In this document: in pieces, positions 7,560 through 16,505 of the stretch | How positions within the stretch are numbered: the stretch's first letter is position 1 | Layout: each line of letters starts with the position of its first letter | Assembly (NCBI RefSeq): GCF_025566965.1 | Contig: NZ_JAOQJL010000004.1 | Location: 62,001 to 126,000 of the forward strand | DNA: 64,000 nt | Direction: 5' to 3' | Source: Blautia_A ammoniilytica | GTDB lineage: Bacteria; Bacillota; Clostridia; Lachnospirales; Lachnospiraceae | Notes under the pieces: model-generated | What the model was told of the DNA's origin: nothing | What the model saw: only the letters and a program-made list of their open reading frames with translations | The model's database searches: none | Position numbers and translations under genes: made by a program

Positions 7560-10118
7560 ATGACAGGACTTACAAATCAACAGGTTCAGGAACGAATCGA
7601 TGCAGGCAAAGTAAATGCAAATGAGAATCCTAATACCAGGACATATAAGCAGATTATCCGGGAGAATACGCTGACATTTTTCAACTTTCTCAATCTGGTG
7701 CTTCTTGTCCTGGTTCTTTTAGTGGGATCATATAAGAATTCCATGTTCGTCGGGATCATCATTGTCAATACAGTGATCGGTATCGCTCAGGAGATCCGTG
7801 CAAAGAAGACCCTGGACAAGCTGGCAATCCTTACTGAGAGCAAAGCAGTGGTGCTGCGGGAAGGACAGAAGTGGAGTGTTCCTACAGATCAGCTTGTTCT
7901 GGATGACATTCTGTTTCTGAAGACCGGGGATCAGATCCCAGCGGATGCCAGAGTGCTTGAGGGAAGTATTGAGGTAAATGAATCTCTCCTTACAGGTGAG
8001 GCAGACAATCTGACCAAGAATCCTGGGGACGATCTTTTTTCCGGAAGCTTTGTCACAGCAGGAGAGGCTTGCTGTCAGATTGTTCATGTAGGGAAAGACA
8101 ATTATGCGTCACAGATCACCAGTGAAGCAAAGGAGTTTAAAAGGCATAATTCTGAACTGCGTAATTCCCTGAATGCGATCCTGAAGGTGATCAGTATTAT
8201 TATTGTACCTATGGGAATGCTGCTGTTTTACAAGCAGTATTATATAGCAGGTGATAATATCCGGGATGCAGTGGTAAATATGGCTTCTGCAGTTCTTGGG
8301 ATGATCCCGGAAGGGCTTGTTCTGCTTACCAGTGTGGCATTGACTTTGGGAGCATTGAACCTTACCAGGAAGAATACATTGGTGCAGGAATTGTATTGTA
8401 TTGAGACGCTTGCCAGGGTAGATACCTTGTGCTTGGATAAGACAGGCACCATCACCTCCGGTTCTATGAAGGTACAGGAAGTGGTTTCTTATAAGATGGT
8501 TTTAAAACGGACTGAAGATACCGGGAAGACAGAAGAAGTTTTGCCTGCCCTGCCTGTTGCTGTGGCAGATACAGCCAATGCAATTCCAGTTGAAATAGAT
8601 ACAGCTGAAACCAATATAGTTGAAGCAGATGCAGAGCAGCCTGTGGTTCAGCTGTCAAATCCAGAAACAGCTGAAGACTCAGAAGAAAGCCAGGAAGAGA
8701 TCCGCCATATCATGGGTAATCTGCTTTATGTGCTGAAAGATAAAAATGCTACAGCTGAGGCCTTAAATCATTACTTTACAAAGAAGAATGATTTGAAGGT
8801 TTCCCATGTGATTCCTTTTTCCTCAGACAGGAAATATAGTGGTGCTGTATTTGAAGGAGAAGGCACATATTTGATGGGAGCAGCACAGTTTTTGTTTCCA
8901 GAAGGAAATCAGCCGCTTCTGGATGTCTGTGCAGTTTATGGTGCACAGGGTCTTAGAGTGCTGGTGCTTGCAGCCAGCAAAGAGGAAAGCACAGGTACAG
9001 AGCTTCCAAAAGATCTGAAGCCTTTGGCACTTTTTCTTCTTACAGATGTGATCCGTGAGGATGCACCAGAAACGCTGGCATTTTTTGACAGCCAGGGTGT
9101 GGATCTTAAGGTGATTTCAGGAGATGATCCGGTTACGGTTGCTGCCATTGCAAGAAAGGCAGGACTTAAGGATGCGGATCATTATATAGATGCTACTACG
9201 ATCACCACACCGGAGCAGATGGAAAAGGCAGTGGCAGAGTGTTCTGTATTTGGAAGGGTAACACCCCAGCAGAAAAAAGAAATGGTGCTGGCCTTGAAGA
9301 AACAGGCGCATACAGTAGCTATGACCGGGGATGGTGTGAATGATGTACTTGCCCTGAAAGAGGCTGACTGTAGTGTAGCAATGGCAGAGGGTAGTGATGC
9401 TGCTAAGAATATTGCAAATATAGTGCTTCTGGATTCTAATTTTTCTGCTATGCCGGATATTGTGAACCAGGGAAGGCGTGTGGTAAATAATATTCGTACA
9501 GCAGCATCCATGTTTCTGATCAAGACGATTTTTTCGGTGCTGCTTTGCCTGATCACAATTTTCTGGGGGGATGCTTATCCTTTTGAACCAATTCAGATGT
9601 CTCTGATCAGCACCTGCGCCGTGGGGATCCCTACGTTCCTGCTTGCACAGGAAAATAATTTTAACAGGATCCAGCAGGGCTTTCTACGGTATGTATTTAT
9701 GAATGCCTTTCCGGCAGCAGTTACGATTACAGGCTGTGTATTTACTATTATGCTTGTATGCCAGAATGTATATCATTCTAATGAGATGCTGAACACAGCC
9801 TGTGTGCTTGTTACAGGATGGAATTATATGGCAGCGCTGAAGACGGTTTATGCACCGTTGAACCGGTACCGTAAAGTGATCATTTACGGTATGCAGTTTA
9901 TCTTTTTTGCAGCTGCGGTGATCCTGCAGAAGCTTCTTGCCCTGGGTGCATTGGAGTTTGGTATGATTATCCTTGTGTTTATCCTGATGACATTTTCACC
10001 GGTATTGATCGACGTGATCACAGCATGGATCCACACACTTTACGTAAAACTTGAAGAAAGAGAAGAAAGAGAAGAAAGAGGTTTTCTCTCCCTTCTCTTT
10101 GAGAAAATACAGAAATAA
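7560..10118 (+). CDS. P-type cation-transporting ATPase
   Basis: An ion pump of the plasma membrane driven by an aspartyl phosphate. The 852-residue protein has the actuator-domain motif LLTGEAD, the phosphorylation site Asp293 in LDKTGTITSG preceded by the MIPEGL helix, and the hinge motif GDGVND (590-595), with two helices before the actuator and a C-terminal membrane bundle. It lacks a CPC heavy-metal motif and resembles the P2-like CtpE/YloB group, so Ca2+ or Mg2+ is the likely ion. Residues about 311-380 form an unusual acidic, Ala/Val/Glu-rich insert right after the phosphorylation site. I use the ATG at 7560 with AAGGA upstream; the frame extends to a TTG at 7509 inside a repeat element. 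Confidence 0.85.
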   Translation: MTGLTNQQVQERIDAGKVNANENPNTRTYKQIIRENTLTFFNFLNLVLLVLVLLVGSYKNSMFVGIIIVNTVIGIAQEIRAKKTLDKLAILTESKAVVLREGQKWSVPTDQLVLDDILFLKTGDQIPADARVLEGSIEVNESLLTGEADNLTKNPGDDLFSGSFVTAGEACCQIVHVGKDNYASQITSEAKEFKRHNSELRNSLNAILKVISIIIVPMGMLLFYKQYYIAGDNIRDAVVNMASAVLGMIPEGLVLLTSVALTLGALNLTRKNTLVQELYCIETLARVDTLCLDKTGTITSGSMKVQEVVSYKMVLKRTEDTGKTEEVLPALPVAVADTANAIPVEIDTAETNIVEADAEQPVVQLSNPETAEDSEESQEEIRHIMGNLLYVLKDKNATAEALNHYFTKKNDLKVSHVIPFSSDRKYSGAVFEGEGTYLMGAAQFLFPEGNQPLLDVCAVYGAQGLRVLVLAASKEESTGTELPKDLKPLALFLLTDVIREDAPETLAFFDSQGVDLKVISGDDPVTVAAIARKAGLKDADHYIDATTITTPEQMEKAVAECSVFGRVTPQQKKEMVLALKKQAHTVAMTGDGVNDVLALKEADCSVAMAEGSDAAKNIANIVLLDSNFSAMPDIVNQGRRVVNNIRTAASMFLIKTIFSVLLCLITIFWGDAYPFEPIQMSLISTCAVGIPTFLLAQENNFNRIQQGFLRYVFMNAFPAAVTITGCVFTIMLVCQNVYHSNEMLNTACVLVTGWNYMAALKTVYAPLNRYRKVIIYGMQFIFFAAAVILQKLLALGALEFGMIILVFILMTFSPVLIDVITAWIHTLYVKLEEREEREERGFLSLLFEKIQK

Positions 10119-10135
10119 TGGGATTGATCAATCGA

Positions 10136-10954
10136 TCAAAGCTTCAGGAACTGAGGCTTTCGTCCGCAAAAAACAGTGTAATATGTGAAGCCGCAGTCTG
10201 CTAAAAGGTCTGCGGCTTTTTCAAAGCCGTAAGCTACTTTGGACGGATCATGTGCATCAGCTCCGATGGTAACAATCTCTCCGCCAAGCTCACGGTAGCG
10301 CCGGATCACCTGGCTGCATGGATTAGGCTCTCCAAGACCATAATGATAGCCACCAGTATTAAGCTCAAGTCCTACCTGACTGCGGATCAGCTGCTTCAGG
10401 ATCTCATCCAGGATATCCTGAAAACGTCCATATGAGTAGGAGGCATTTTGCCCTGGGCCGTATCGGACAATATAGTCCAGATGGCCGTAAACATCCATCT
10501 GGTCAAATACAGAAAGATTCTCCAGGATAGATTCAAAGTATTCCATATAGCAGCGGGTAACTTTACGTCCCTTATAAAACTCCGGATAGTATGGGTCCTG
10601 ACCATGTACCACATGGGAGGATCCGATCACAAAATCAAAGGGATGATCTTCTAAAAGCTGTCGGAACTGCTGGGCCAGATGAGGCTGAAGTCCGATCTCG
10701 ATCCCAAAATGGATCTGCAGATCCTGGCTGTATTTCTCTTTCAGGTGATGCAGCCTGGCATGATAAGCCGGGATATCAAGGTCAAAAGTCAGGCCGTCCG
10801 GATCAGCAGGATAGTCCGGATCAAAGTGTTCTGTAAAGCAGATGCCGGAAAGATTTCTGGAAATGGCTGCCTGGATCATGTCCTCCATTGGTGTTTCTGA
10901 ATCTGCAGAAAATGAAGAGTGCATATGGCAGTCCCACAGGATCTGGTTCTTCAT
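10136..10954 (-). CDS. hisJ: Histidinol-phosphatase, PHP family (HisJ/HisK type)
   Basis: It dephosphorylates histidinol phosphate in histidine synthesis. The 272-residue protein has the PHP metal-binding motifs in order: DCHMHSSFSADSETP near the N-terminus, FTEHFD, GIEIGLQ, GSSHVVHG, YGHLDYI and the C-terminal GADAHDPSKV. The length and the FTEHFDPDYP segment favour histidinol phosphatase over a DNA-polymerase-type PHP domain. An AAAGGAG site lies upstream. No other his genes are close, as is common for this unlinked enzyme. Other PHP phosphoesterase activities cannot be excluded. Confidence 0.85.
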   Translation of the reverse strand: MKNQILWDCHMHSSFSADSETPMEDMIQAAISRNLSGICFTEHFDPDYPADPDGLTFDLDIPAYHARLHHLKEKYSQDLQIHFGIEIGLQPHLAQQFRQLLEDHPFDFVIGSSHVVHGQDPYYPEFYKGRKVTRCYMEYFESILENLSVFDQMDVYGHLDYIVRYGPGQNASYSYGRFQDILDEILKQLIRSQVGLELNTGGYHYGLGEPNPCSQVIRRYRELGGEIVTIGADAHDPSKVAYGFEKAADLLADCGFTYYTVFCGRKPQFLKL

Positions 10955-11049
10955 GGCTGAAAACTCCTTTCATTTGAACATACTTCTTTATTGTAGCATA
11001 AGTTTAGGAAGTTTTTACAGATGATTGTAAGGTTTTTTCTAAAATGCTC

Positions 11050-11078
11050 TTGAATTTTTGTTTGGAATTAGGTACAAT
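11050..11078 (+). promoter_or_regulatory. Promoter for gap
   Basis: TTGAAT (11050-11055), 17-nt spacer, TACAAT (11073-11078). The leader to the gap start is about 65 nt and ends in AGGAGG. Confidence 0.7.
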
Positions 11079-11150
11079 ATGCCGTAGGTTGATGTTTCTT
11101 TAACAAAGGTACATCATAATTTACCATTTAATTCATAGGAGGAATTTATC

Positions 11151-12170
11151 ATGGCAGTAAAAGTTGCAATTAACGGTTTTGGACGTATTGGTCGTCTTGC
11201 ATTCCGTCAGATGTTCGGAGCAGAGGGATTTGAAATCGTTGCTATCAACGATTTAACATCTCCTAAGATGCTGGCTCACTTATTAAAATATGATTCCACA
11301 CAGGGAAGATACGCTCTTGCAGATACAGTTAAAGCTGGCGAGGATTCCATCACTGTTGACGGAAAAGAGATTAAAATCTATGCAAAAGCTAACGCTGCTG
11401 AGCTTCCATGGGGAGAGATCGGTGTAGACGTTGTTCTTGAGTGCACAGGTTTCTATACATCCAAAGACAAAGCACAGGCTCATATCGATGCTGGTGCTAA
11501 GCATGTTATCATTTCCGCTCCGGCTGGAAACGATCTGAAGACTATCGTTTACAATGTAAACCATGAGACTCTTACAAAAGAGGATCACATCATTTCTGCA
11601 GCTTCCTGTACAACAAACTGCTTAGCTCCAATGGCTAAAGCATTAAATGACCTTGCTCCGATCAAATCCGGTATCATGTGCACAATCCACGCTTACACAG
11701 GCGATCAGATGACACTTGACGGACCGCAGAGAAAAGGCGATCTGAGAAGATCCCGTGCAGCTGCAGTTAATATCGTTCCGAACAGCACAGGTGCTGCAAA
11801 AGCTATCGGTCTGGTTATCCCAGAGCTGAACGGCAAACTGATCGGTTCCGCACAGCGTGTACCGACCCCAACAGGTTCCACTACTATCCTTACAGCAGTT
11901 GTTGAAGGAAATGTAACAAAGGATCAGATCAATGCAGCTATGAAAGCAGCTTCCAATGAGTCCTTCGGATACAACGAGGACGAGATCGTATCCAGCGATA
12001 TCGTTGGTATGAGATTTGGTTCTCTGTTTGATTCTACTCAGACAATGGTTCTTCCACTTGAGAATGGCACAACAGAGGTTCAGGTTGTTTCCTGGTATGA
12101 CAATGAGAACTCCTACACAAGCCAGATGGTTCGTACAATCAAACATTTTGGTAAACTGCTGAACGCTTAA
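11151..12170 (+). CDS. gap: Glyceraldehyde-3-phosphate dehydrogenase
   Basis: It oxidises and phosphorylates glyceraldehyde 3-phosphate with NAD+ in glycolysis. The 339-residue protein starts with the Rossmann motif INGFGRIGR, has the active-site Cys153 in SAASCTTNCLAP, the HAYTGDQ segment with the catalytic His, and the C-terminal SWYDNENSY motif. Asp at the end of the second beta strand (INDL) fits NAD+ use. Codon use is strongly biased to a few codons, as expected for a highly expressed gene. It is the first of gap-pgk-tpiA, with a terminator-like hairpin before pgk. Confidence 0.97.
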   Translation: MAVKVAINGFGRIGRLAFRQMFGAEGFEIVAINDLTSPKMLAHLLKYDSTQGRYALADTVKAGEDSITVDGKEIKIYAKANAAELPWGEIGVDVVLECTGFYTSKDKAQAHIDAGAKHVIISAPAGNDLKTIVYNVNHETLTKEDHIISAASCTTNCLAPMAKALNDLAPIKSGIMCTIHAYTGDQMTLDGPQRKGDLRRSRAAAVNIVPNSTGAAKAIGLVIPELNGKLIGSAQRVPTPTGSTTILTAVVEGNVTKDQINAAMKAASNESFGYNEDEIVSSDIVGMRFGSLFDSTQTMVLPLENGTTEVQVVSWYDNENSYTSQMVRTIKHFGKLLNA

Positions 12171-12225
12171 TTTCCGGCAGAGTAGGGTTTTAGTGCTGTA
12201 AAGCATACAAATAGACTCAGAGAAG

Positions 12226-12255
12226 GGTCCGGTCTGTATAGGACCGGGCCTTTTT
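12226..12255 (+). terminator. Terminator between gap and pgk
   Basis: GGTCCGGTC (12226-12234) pairs with GACCGGGCC (12242-12250), then TTTTT. It would let gap be made in excess of pgk and tpiA, unless pgk has its own unseen promoter. Confidence 0.8.
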
Positions 12256-12287
12256 GTCTGTATAAAGTTAAAAGGAGGCATAACAAG

Positions 12288-13481
12288 ATGCTGAATAAGA
12301 AATCTGTTGATGATATCAACGTAAAAGGCAAGAAAGTCCTTGTAAGATGCGACTTTAATGTACCTCTTCAGGATGGTAAGATCACAGACGAGAACCGTCT
12401 GGTGGCAGCTCTTCCTACAATCAAGAAGCTGATCGCTGACGGTGGAAAGGTTATCCTTTGCTCCCACCTGGGTAAGCCGAAGGGAGAGCCGAAGCCAGAA
12501 TTATCACTTGCACCGGTTGCAGTACGTCTTTCTGAGCTTCTGGGACAGGAAGTTAAATTTGCAGCAGATCCTGAAGTAGTAGGACCAAATGCAAAAGCAG
12601 CAGTAGAAGCTATGAAGGACGGAGATGTGATCCTTCTTGAGAATACACGTTATCGTGCAGAAGAGACAAAGAATGGTGACGAGTTCAGCAAGGAACTTGC
12701 ATCTCTTTGCGATGTGTTTGTTAACGATGCATTTGGTACAGCTCACAGAGCACACTGCTCTAACGTAGGTGTTACCAAATATGTTGATACAGCTGTTGTT
12801 GGATATTTAATGCAGAAAGAGATTGATTTCCTTGGCAATGCAGTAAATAACCCGAACAGACCGTTTGTTGCAATCCTTGGCGGTGCTAAGGTATCCAGCA
12901 AGATTTCCGTTATCAACAACCTTCTTGACAAGGTAGATACCCTGATCATCGGCGGTGGTATGTCTTACACATTCTCTAAAGCAATGGGCGGACACATCGG
13001 AACTTCCCTTTGCGAGGATGATTATCTTCAGTATGCACTGGATATGATGAAAAAAGCAGAAGAAAAAGGCGTTAAGCTTCTTCTTCCTGTAGACAATAGA
13101 ATTGGAGATGCTTTCTCTAATGACTGCAATATCAAGGTTGTGAAACGTGGCGAGATCCCGGATGGATGGGAAGGTATGGATATCGGACCGGAGACAGAGA
13201 AGCTGTTCGCAGATGCTGTAAAAGATGCTAAGACAGTTGTTTGGAACGGACCGATGGGATGCTTTGAGATGCCGAACTTTGCTCATGGTACTGAGGCTGT
13301 TGCAAAGGCTCTGGCTGATACAGATGCAACAACCATTATCGGTGGCGGTGATTCCGCAGCAGCAGTTAATATCCTTGGATATGGCGATAAGATGACACAC
13401 ATCTCCACAGGTGGCGGTGCATCTCTTGAGTTCCTGGAAGGCAAAGAGCTTCCTGGAGTAGCTGCAGCTAACGATAAATAG
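12288..13481 (+). CDS. pgk: Phosphoglycerate kinase
   Basis: It transfers phosphate from 1,3-bisphosphoglycerate to ADP, the first ATP-forming step of glycolysis. The 397-residue protein has the signature VRCDFNVPL near the N-terminus, SHLGKPKGEP, the nucleotide-binding GGAKVSSKI, WNGPMGCFE and the C-terminal IGGGDSAAAV and HISTGGGASLE motifs. A strong AAAGGAGG site lies before the ATG. It follows gap after a terminator and precedes tpiA across a repeat-containing gap. Confidence 0.97.
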   Translation: MLNKKSVDDINVKGKKVLVRCDFNVPLQDGKITDENRLVAALPTIKKLIADGGKVILCSHLGKPKGEPKPELSLAPVAVRLSELLGQEVKFAADPEVVGPNAKAAVEAMKDGDVILLENTRYRAEETKNGDEFSKELASLCDVFVNDAFGTAHRAHCSNVGVTKYVDTAVVGYLMQKEIDFLGNAVNNPNRPFVAILGGAKVSSKISVINNLLDKVDTLIIGGGMSYTFSKAMGGHIGTSLCEDDYLQYALDMMKKAEEKGVKLLLPVDNRIGDAFSNDCNIKVVKRGEIPDGWEGMDIGPETEKLFADAVKDAKTVVWNGPMGCFEMPNFAHGTEAVAKALADTDATTIIGGGDSAAAVNILGYGDKMTHISTGGGASLEFLEGKELPGVAAANDK

Positions 13482-13490
13482 GCATTGAAT

Positions 13491-13530
13491 ACTTAATGAG
13501 GGCAAGCCGTAGGTGCAGGCCGAATTTAGT
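13491..13530 (+). repeat. ACTTAATGA repeat, copy 1 (pgk-tpiA gap)
   Basis: A 40-nt unit starting ACTTAATGAGGGCAAGCCG. It aligns without gaps to copy 2 at 13549 with 30 of 40 positions identical. Confidence 0.6.
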
Positions 13531-13548
13531 ATGAAAGCCCACCTGGAC

Positions 13549-13588
13549 ACTTAATGAAAGCGAACCGAAGGTGAAGCTTGAATTTTGT
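13549..13588 (+). repeat. ACTTAATGA repeat, copy 2
   Basis: A 40-nt unit starting ACTTAATGAAAGCGAACCG, 58 nt after copy 1. Both end in a GAATTT-T/A-GT segment. Confidence 0.6.
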
Positions 13589-13615
13589 GGACATGGTGAT
13601 TCCAATAATACAAGC

Positions 13616-13630
13616 ACTTAATGAGTGCAA
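13616..13630 (+). repeat. ACTTAATGA repeat, truncated copy 3
   Basis: ACTTAATGAGTGCAA, 67 nt after copy 2. It abuts the AAGGAG site (13631-13636) of tpiA. Confidence 0.5.
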
Positions 13631-13645
13631 AAGGAGATATATAAA

Positions 13646-14398
13646 ATGTCTAGAAAGAAAATCATTGCCGGCAACTGGAAGATGAACATGACTCCAAGTG
13701 AGGCAGTTAAATTAGTAGAGACTTTAAAGCCATTAGTAGTAAATGATGAGGTAGACGTAGTATTCTGCGTACCTGCAATCGATATCCTTCCTGTAGTTGA
13801 GGCTGCAAAAGGATCCAACATCCAGGTTGGTGCTGAAAATATGTATTTTGAGGAGAAAGGTGCTTACACAGGCGAAATTTCCCCGAACATGCTGGTTGAT
13901 GCCGGAGTTAAATATGTTGTTCTTGGACATTCTGAGAGAAGAGAGTATTTCGCAGAGACAAGCGAAACTGTAAACAAGAAAATGCTGAAAGCATTCGAGC
14001 ACGGTATCACTCCGATCATGTGCTGCGGCGAGACTCTTACACAGAGAGAGCAGGGTGTGACTATGGACTTTATCCGTCAGCAGGTAAAGGTTGGATTCCA
14101 GGGTGTGACTGCGGAGCAGGCTAAGACTGCTGTGATCGCTTATGAGCCGATCTGGGCTATCGGGACAGGTAAGACAGCTACTACAGAGCAGGCACAGGAA
14201 GTATGCGCTGGCATCCGTGCATGCATCGCTGAGATTTATGATGAGGCTACTGCAGCTGAGATCCGTATCCAGTATGGCGGTTCTGTAAATGCAAAGACAG
14301 CTCCTGAACTGTTTGCACAGGCTGACATTGATGGTGGTCTTGTTGGCGGTGCTTCTCTGAAACCAGAGTTTGGCGATATCGTAAACTACAAGAAATAA
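13646..14398 (+). CDS. tpiA: Triosephosphate isomerase
   Basis: It interconverts dihydroxyacetone phosphate and glyceraldehyde 3-phosphate. The 250-residue TIM barrel shows the substrate Lys in IAGNWKMN, the electrophile His95 in LGHSERR, the catalytic base Glu167 in AYEPIWAIGTGK and the phosphate-binding GGSVNAKT and GLVGGASL loops. The ATG at 13646 has AAGGAG 9 nt upstream; the frame is open to a GTG at 13625, inside a repeat and the ribosome site, which I reject. It ends the gap-pgk-tpiA group before a large terminator. Confidence 0.97.
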   Translation: MSRKKIIAGNWKMNMTPSEAVKLVETLKPLVVNDEVDVVFCVPAIDILPVVEAAKGSNIQVGAENMYFEEKGAYTGEISPNMLVDAGVKYVVLGHSERREYFAETSETVNKKMLKAFEHGITPIMCCGETLTQREQGVTMDFIRQQVKVGFQGVTAEQAKTAVIAYEPIWAIGTGKTATTEQAQEVCAGIRACIAEIYDEATAAEIRIQYGGSVNAKTAPELFAQADIDGGLVGGASLKPEFGDIVNYKK

Positions 14399-14445
14399 GA
14401 ATCAGCGGTTTGTGATCGCTGTATCTGAATAAGAAATAATGAAAT

Positions 14446-14506
14446 GCCCCTATATACGGTGGCAATCAGTAGATTTTACTGATTGGACTGTTATAGGGGC
14501 GTTTTT
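14446..14506 (+). terminator. Two-stage terminator after tpiA
   Basis: Outer stem GCCCCTATA (14446-14454) with TATAGGGGC (14492-14500), then GTTTTT. Inside it CAATCAGTA and TACTGATTG form a second perfect 9-bp hairpin with a 5-nt loop. Confidence 0.85.
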
Positions 14507-14548
14507 GTAAAGTGTTATATTCGTAAAGAAAGCGAAGAAACTCCGGAG

Positions 14549-15430
14549 CTATTCTCCGAAAACCTGTGTATGCAGTTTACGGCCTGTGGGTGTGGCTGCA
14601 AGACCACCATCAGCAGTTTCTTTTAAGGCGGCAGGCATAACGTCGCCAATCTTTTTCATACTCCAGATCACTTCGTCTGCAGGAATAGCACTTTTGATCC
14701 CTGCAAGAGCCAGTTCCGCAGCTGTAAAAGCACCGGTAACTCCGGAAGCATTCCGTTTGATACAGGGGATTTCTACAAGACCGGCTACAGGGTCACATAC
14801 AAGGCCCAGAATGTTTTTCAGGGCAATGGCGACAGCAGAACCTACCATTTCCGGTGTTCCCCCGGCAAGTTCTACAATAGCGGCAGCGGCCATGGCAGAT
14901 GCAGAACCACACTCCGCCTGGCAGCCACCTCTGGCTCCTGCCAGAGAAGCATTGTTGGCAATTACCATTCCTATGGCAGAAGCAGTGAAAAGGGACATAA
15001 CGCACTGCTTTTCAGACAGGTGTTTTTCTTCTTCCATAGTCAGGACAGCAGCTGGAAGAATCCCACAACTTCCGGCTGTAGGGGCCGCCACGATCCGGCC
15101 CATGGAAGCATTCAGTTCAGAAACAGCCAGTGCACGGTAAAGTGCACCGCCAATCAGAGAACCGGTAAGGTTCTCTTTTTTTTCTACAGATCGTTTCATT
15201 TTCCAGGCGTCGCCTCCTGTAAGACCACTGGTACTTCTCAGGTCTTTGGCACAGCCAGGTGTGATACAGGATTTCATTACCTGGTAATTATTCAGCATTT
15301 TCTTATAAAGTTTCTGCTGGGAAAGTTCCATTTGTTGTGCCTGCTGGTTTAATACCAGGGAAGAAATGGTGACTTTATTTTTGATGGCTTCCTGTATCAG
15401 CTGGGACACAGAAGAATAGTTAAGCTCCAT
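14549..15430 (-). CDS. sdaAA: L-serine dehydratase, alpha subunit (Fe-S type)
   Basis: Together with the beta subunit it deaminates L-serine to pyruvate with a 4Fe-4S cluster. The 293-residue protein has the SDH alpha motifs TSGLTGGDAWKM, a PTAGSCGILPA loop, GGCQAECGSASAMAAAA and GLVCDPVAGLVEIPCIKRN; cysteines in SCG, ECGS and VCDPV are the likely cluster ligands. It lies 74 nt after sdaAB on the same strand, with AGGAGG upstream, so the two are one operon. The single-chain SdaA of E. coli is the fused form of this pair. Confidence 0.93.
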   Translation of the reverse strand: MELNYSSVSQLIQEAIKNKVTISSLVLNQQAQQMELSQQKLYKKMLNNYQVMKSCITPGCAKDLRSTSGLTGGDAWKMKRSVEKKENLTGSLIGGALYRALAVSELNASMGRIVAAPTAGSCGILPAAVLTMEEEKHLSEKQCVMSLFTASAIGMVIANNASLAGARGGCQAECGSASAMAAAAIVELAGGTPEMVGSAVAIALKNILGLVCDPVAGLVEIPCIKRNASGVTGAFTAAELALAGIKSAIPADEVIWSMKKIGDVMPAALKETADGGLAATPTGRKLHTQVFGE

Positions 15431-15504
15431 GAGAAAGAAAACCTCCTGTTACAATTTTCAATAGATGCCCATGCCTGAGCACACAACTTTTGATGTGGCA
15501 ATCA

Positions 15505-16164
15505 TTAAATTGGCTGCAGCATAATGCTGGAATAAATATTGGGAAGCCCCTGGATCTTTTCGTTGATGGCAGTCCCAAGATTGCCGTCCACTTCAATGGT
15601 CATGACGGCCTGTCCGCCTCTGGATTCCCTGGAAAGCCGGAAATTACAGATATTGACTCCATAGCCTGCCACCAGTTCAGTAACAGCGGCAATCGTACCG
15701 GGAGCGTCTTTGTGTAGAATGATCAGTGTAGTCTTTTCACCGGTAAGGGAAACTTCCATTCCATTAATCCGTGTAACAAGAATATTTCCACCACCTGTAC
15801 TGCTTCCAAGCAGGGATACCTGCTTTCCGTCTTTCCCGATCAGAGTGATCTGTGCAGTGTTAGGATGAGCACCATCGATTTCTCCTGTTGTGATGGTAAC
15901 GGCAAGTCCCTGTTTCCTGGCTTCATCCAGAGAAAAACGGATTCGTTCATCATCTGTCTGCATACCCAGGATGCCTGCCACCAGTGCTTTGTCTGTACCA
16001 TGGCCTTTGTATGTTTTTGCAAAAGATCCATGGAGAAGTATGTTGGCAGATACCGGTTCCTGGCCAAGAAGAGCACGGGTGACAAGACCGATCCTGGCGG
16101 CTCCGGCTGTGTGAGAACTGGAAGGGCCGATCATAACAGGTCCTAAAATGTCAAATACATTCAT
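15505..16164 (-). CDS. sdaAB: L-serine dehydratase, beta subunit
   Basis: The partner of sdaAA. The 219-residue protein has the conserved N-terminus VFDILGPVMIGPSSSHTAGA and, from about residue 145, an ACT domain (TTLIILHKDAPGTIAAVTELVAGYGVNI) that probably senses serine. I place the start at 16164, with GAGAGG 7 nt upstream; the frame extends 15 nt to a TTG that lies at the ribosome site. A TATAAT box lies on the minus strand at 16268-16263, but no convincing -35 is seen. Confidence 0.92.
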   Translation of the reverse strand: MNVFDILGPVMIGPSSSHTAGAARIGLVTRALLGQEPVSANILLHGSFAKTYKGHGTDKALVAGILGMQTDDERIRFSLDEARKQGLAVTITTGEIDGAHPNTAQITLIGKDGKQVSLLGSSTGGGNILVTRINGMEVSLTGEKTTLIILHKDAPGTIAAVTELVAGYGVNICNFRLSRESRGGQAVMTIEVDGNLGTAINEKIQGLPNIYSSIMLQPI

Positions 16165-16505
16165 AAGATAACCTCTCAATTCATATTGCAGCGGTTTCAG
16201 AGTATATATTCCCTAAACGAACGGAACAGCTGCAGTTTTTTATTCAGTTCAGTCCTGCTTTCATTATATCCACAAATTGAGAAATAAAAAAGGATTATTT
16301 TCAGAAAAAAGAAAGAATTTCAAGATTTTTCGTAGATGAAATCAGACTATTTTAGATGATAAAGTCACGTGACATAGGAAACTTATAAAATGCAGTGGGA
16401 ATTACAGTGAATGAAATAGACCATATTGCTCTAATGACAGGTGCAAAACAAAAAAGGAATAGGATACGGAAATGCAAACAAAAATACAGATAGAGAACTG
16501 TAGTA
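16165..16505. other. Gene-free interval between sdaAB and a small HTH gene
   Basis: 341 nt, AT-rich. It holds the sdaAB leader with a minus-strand TATAAT (16263-16268) and a 10-bp palindrome GTCACGTGAC (16366-16375). No convincing gene; a 61-codon minus frame here overlaps the HTH gene and has no support. Confidence 0.5.

Noticed and set aside
11643..12467. A 274-codon minus-strand frame across gap and pgk
   Set aside because: Both opposite genes are certain, and the antisense frame is a by-product of biased codon use.
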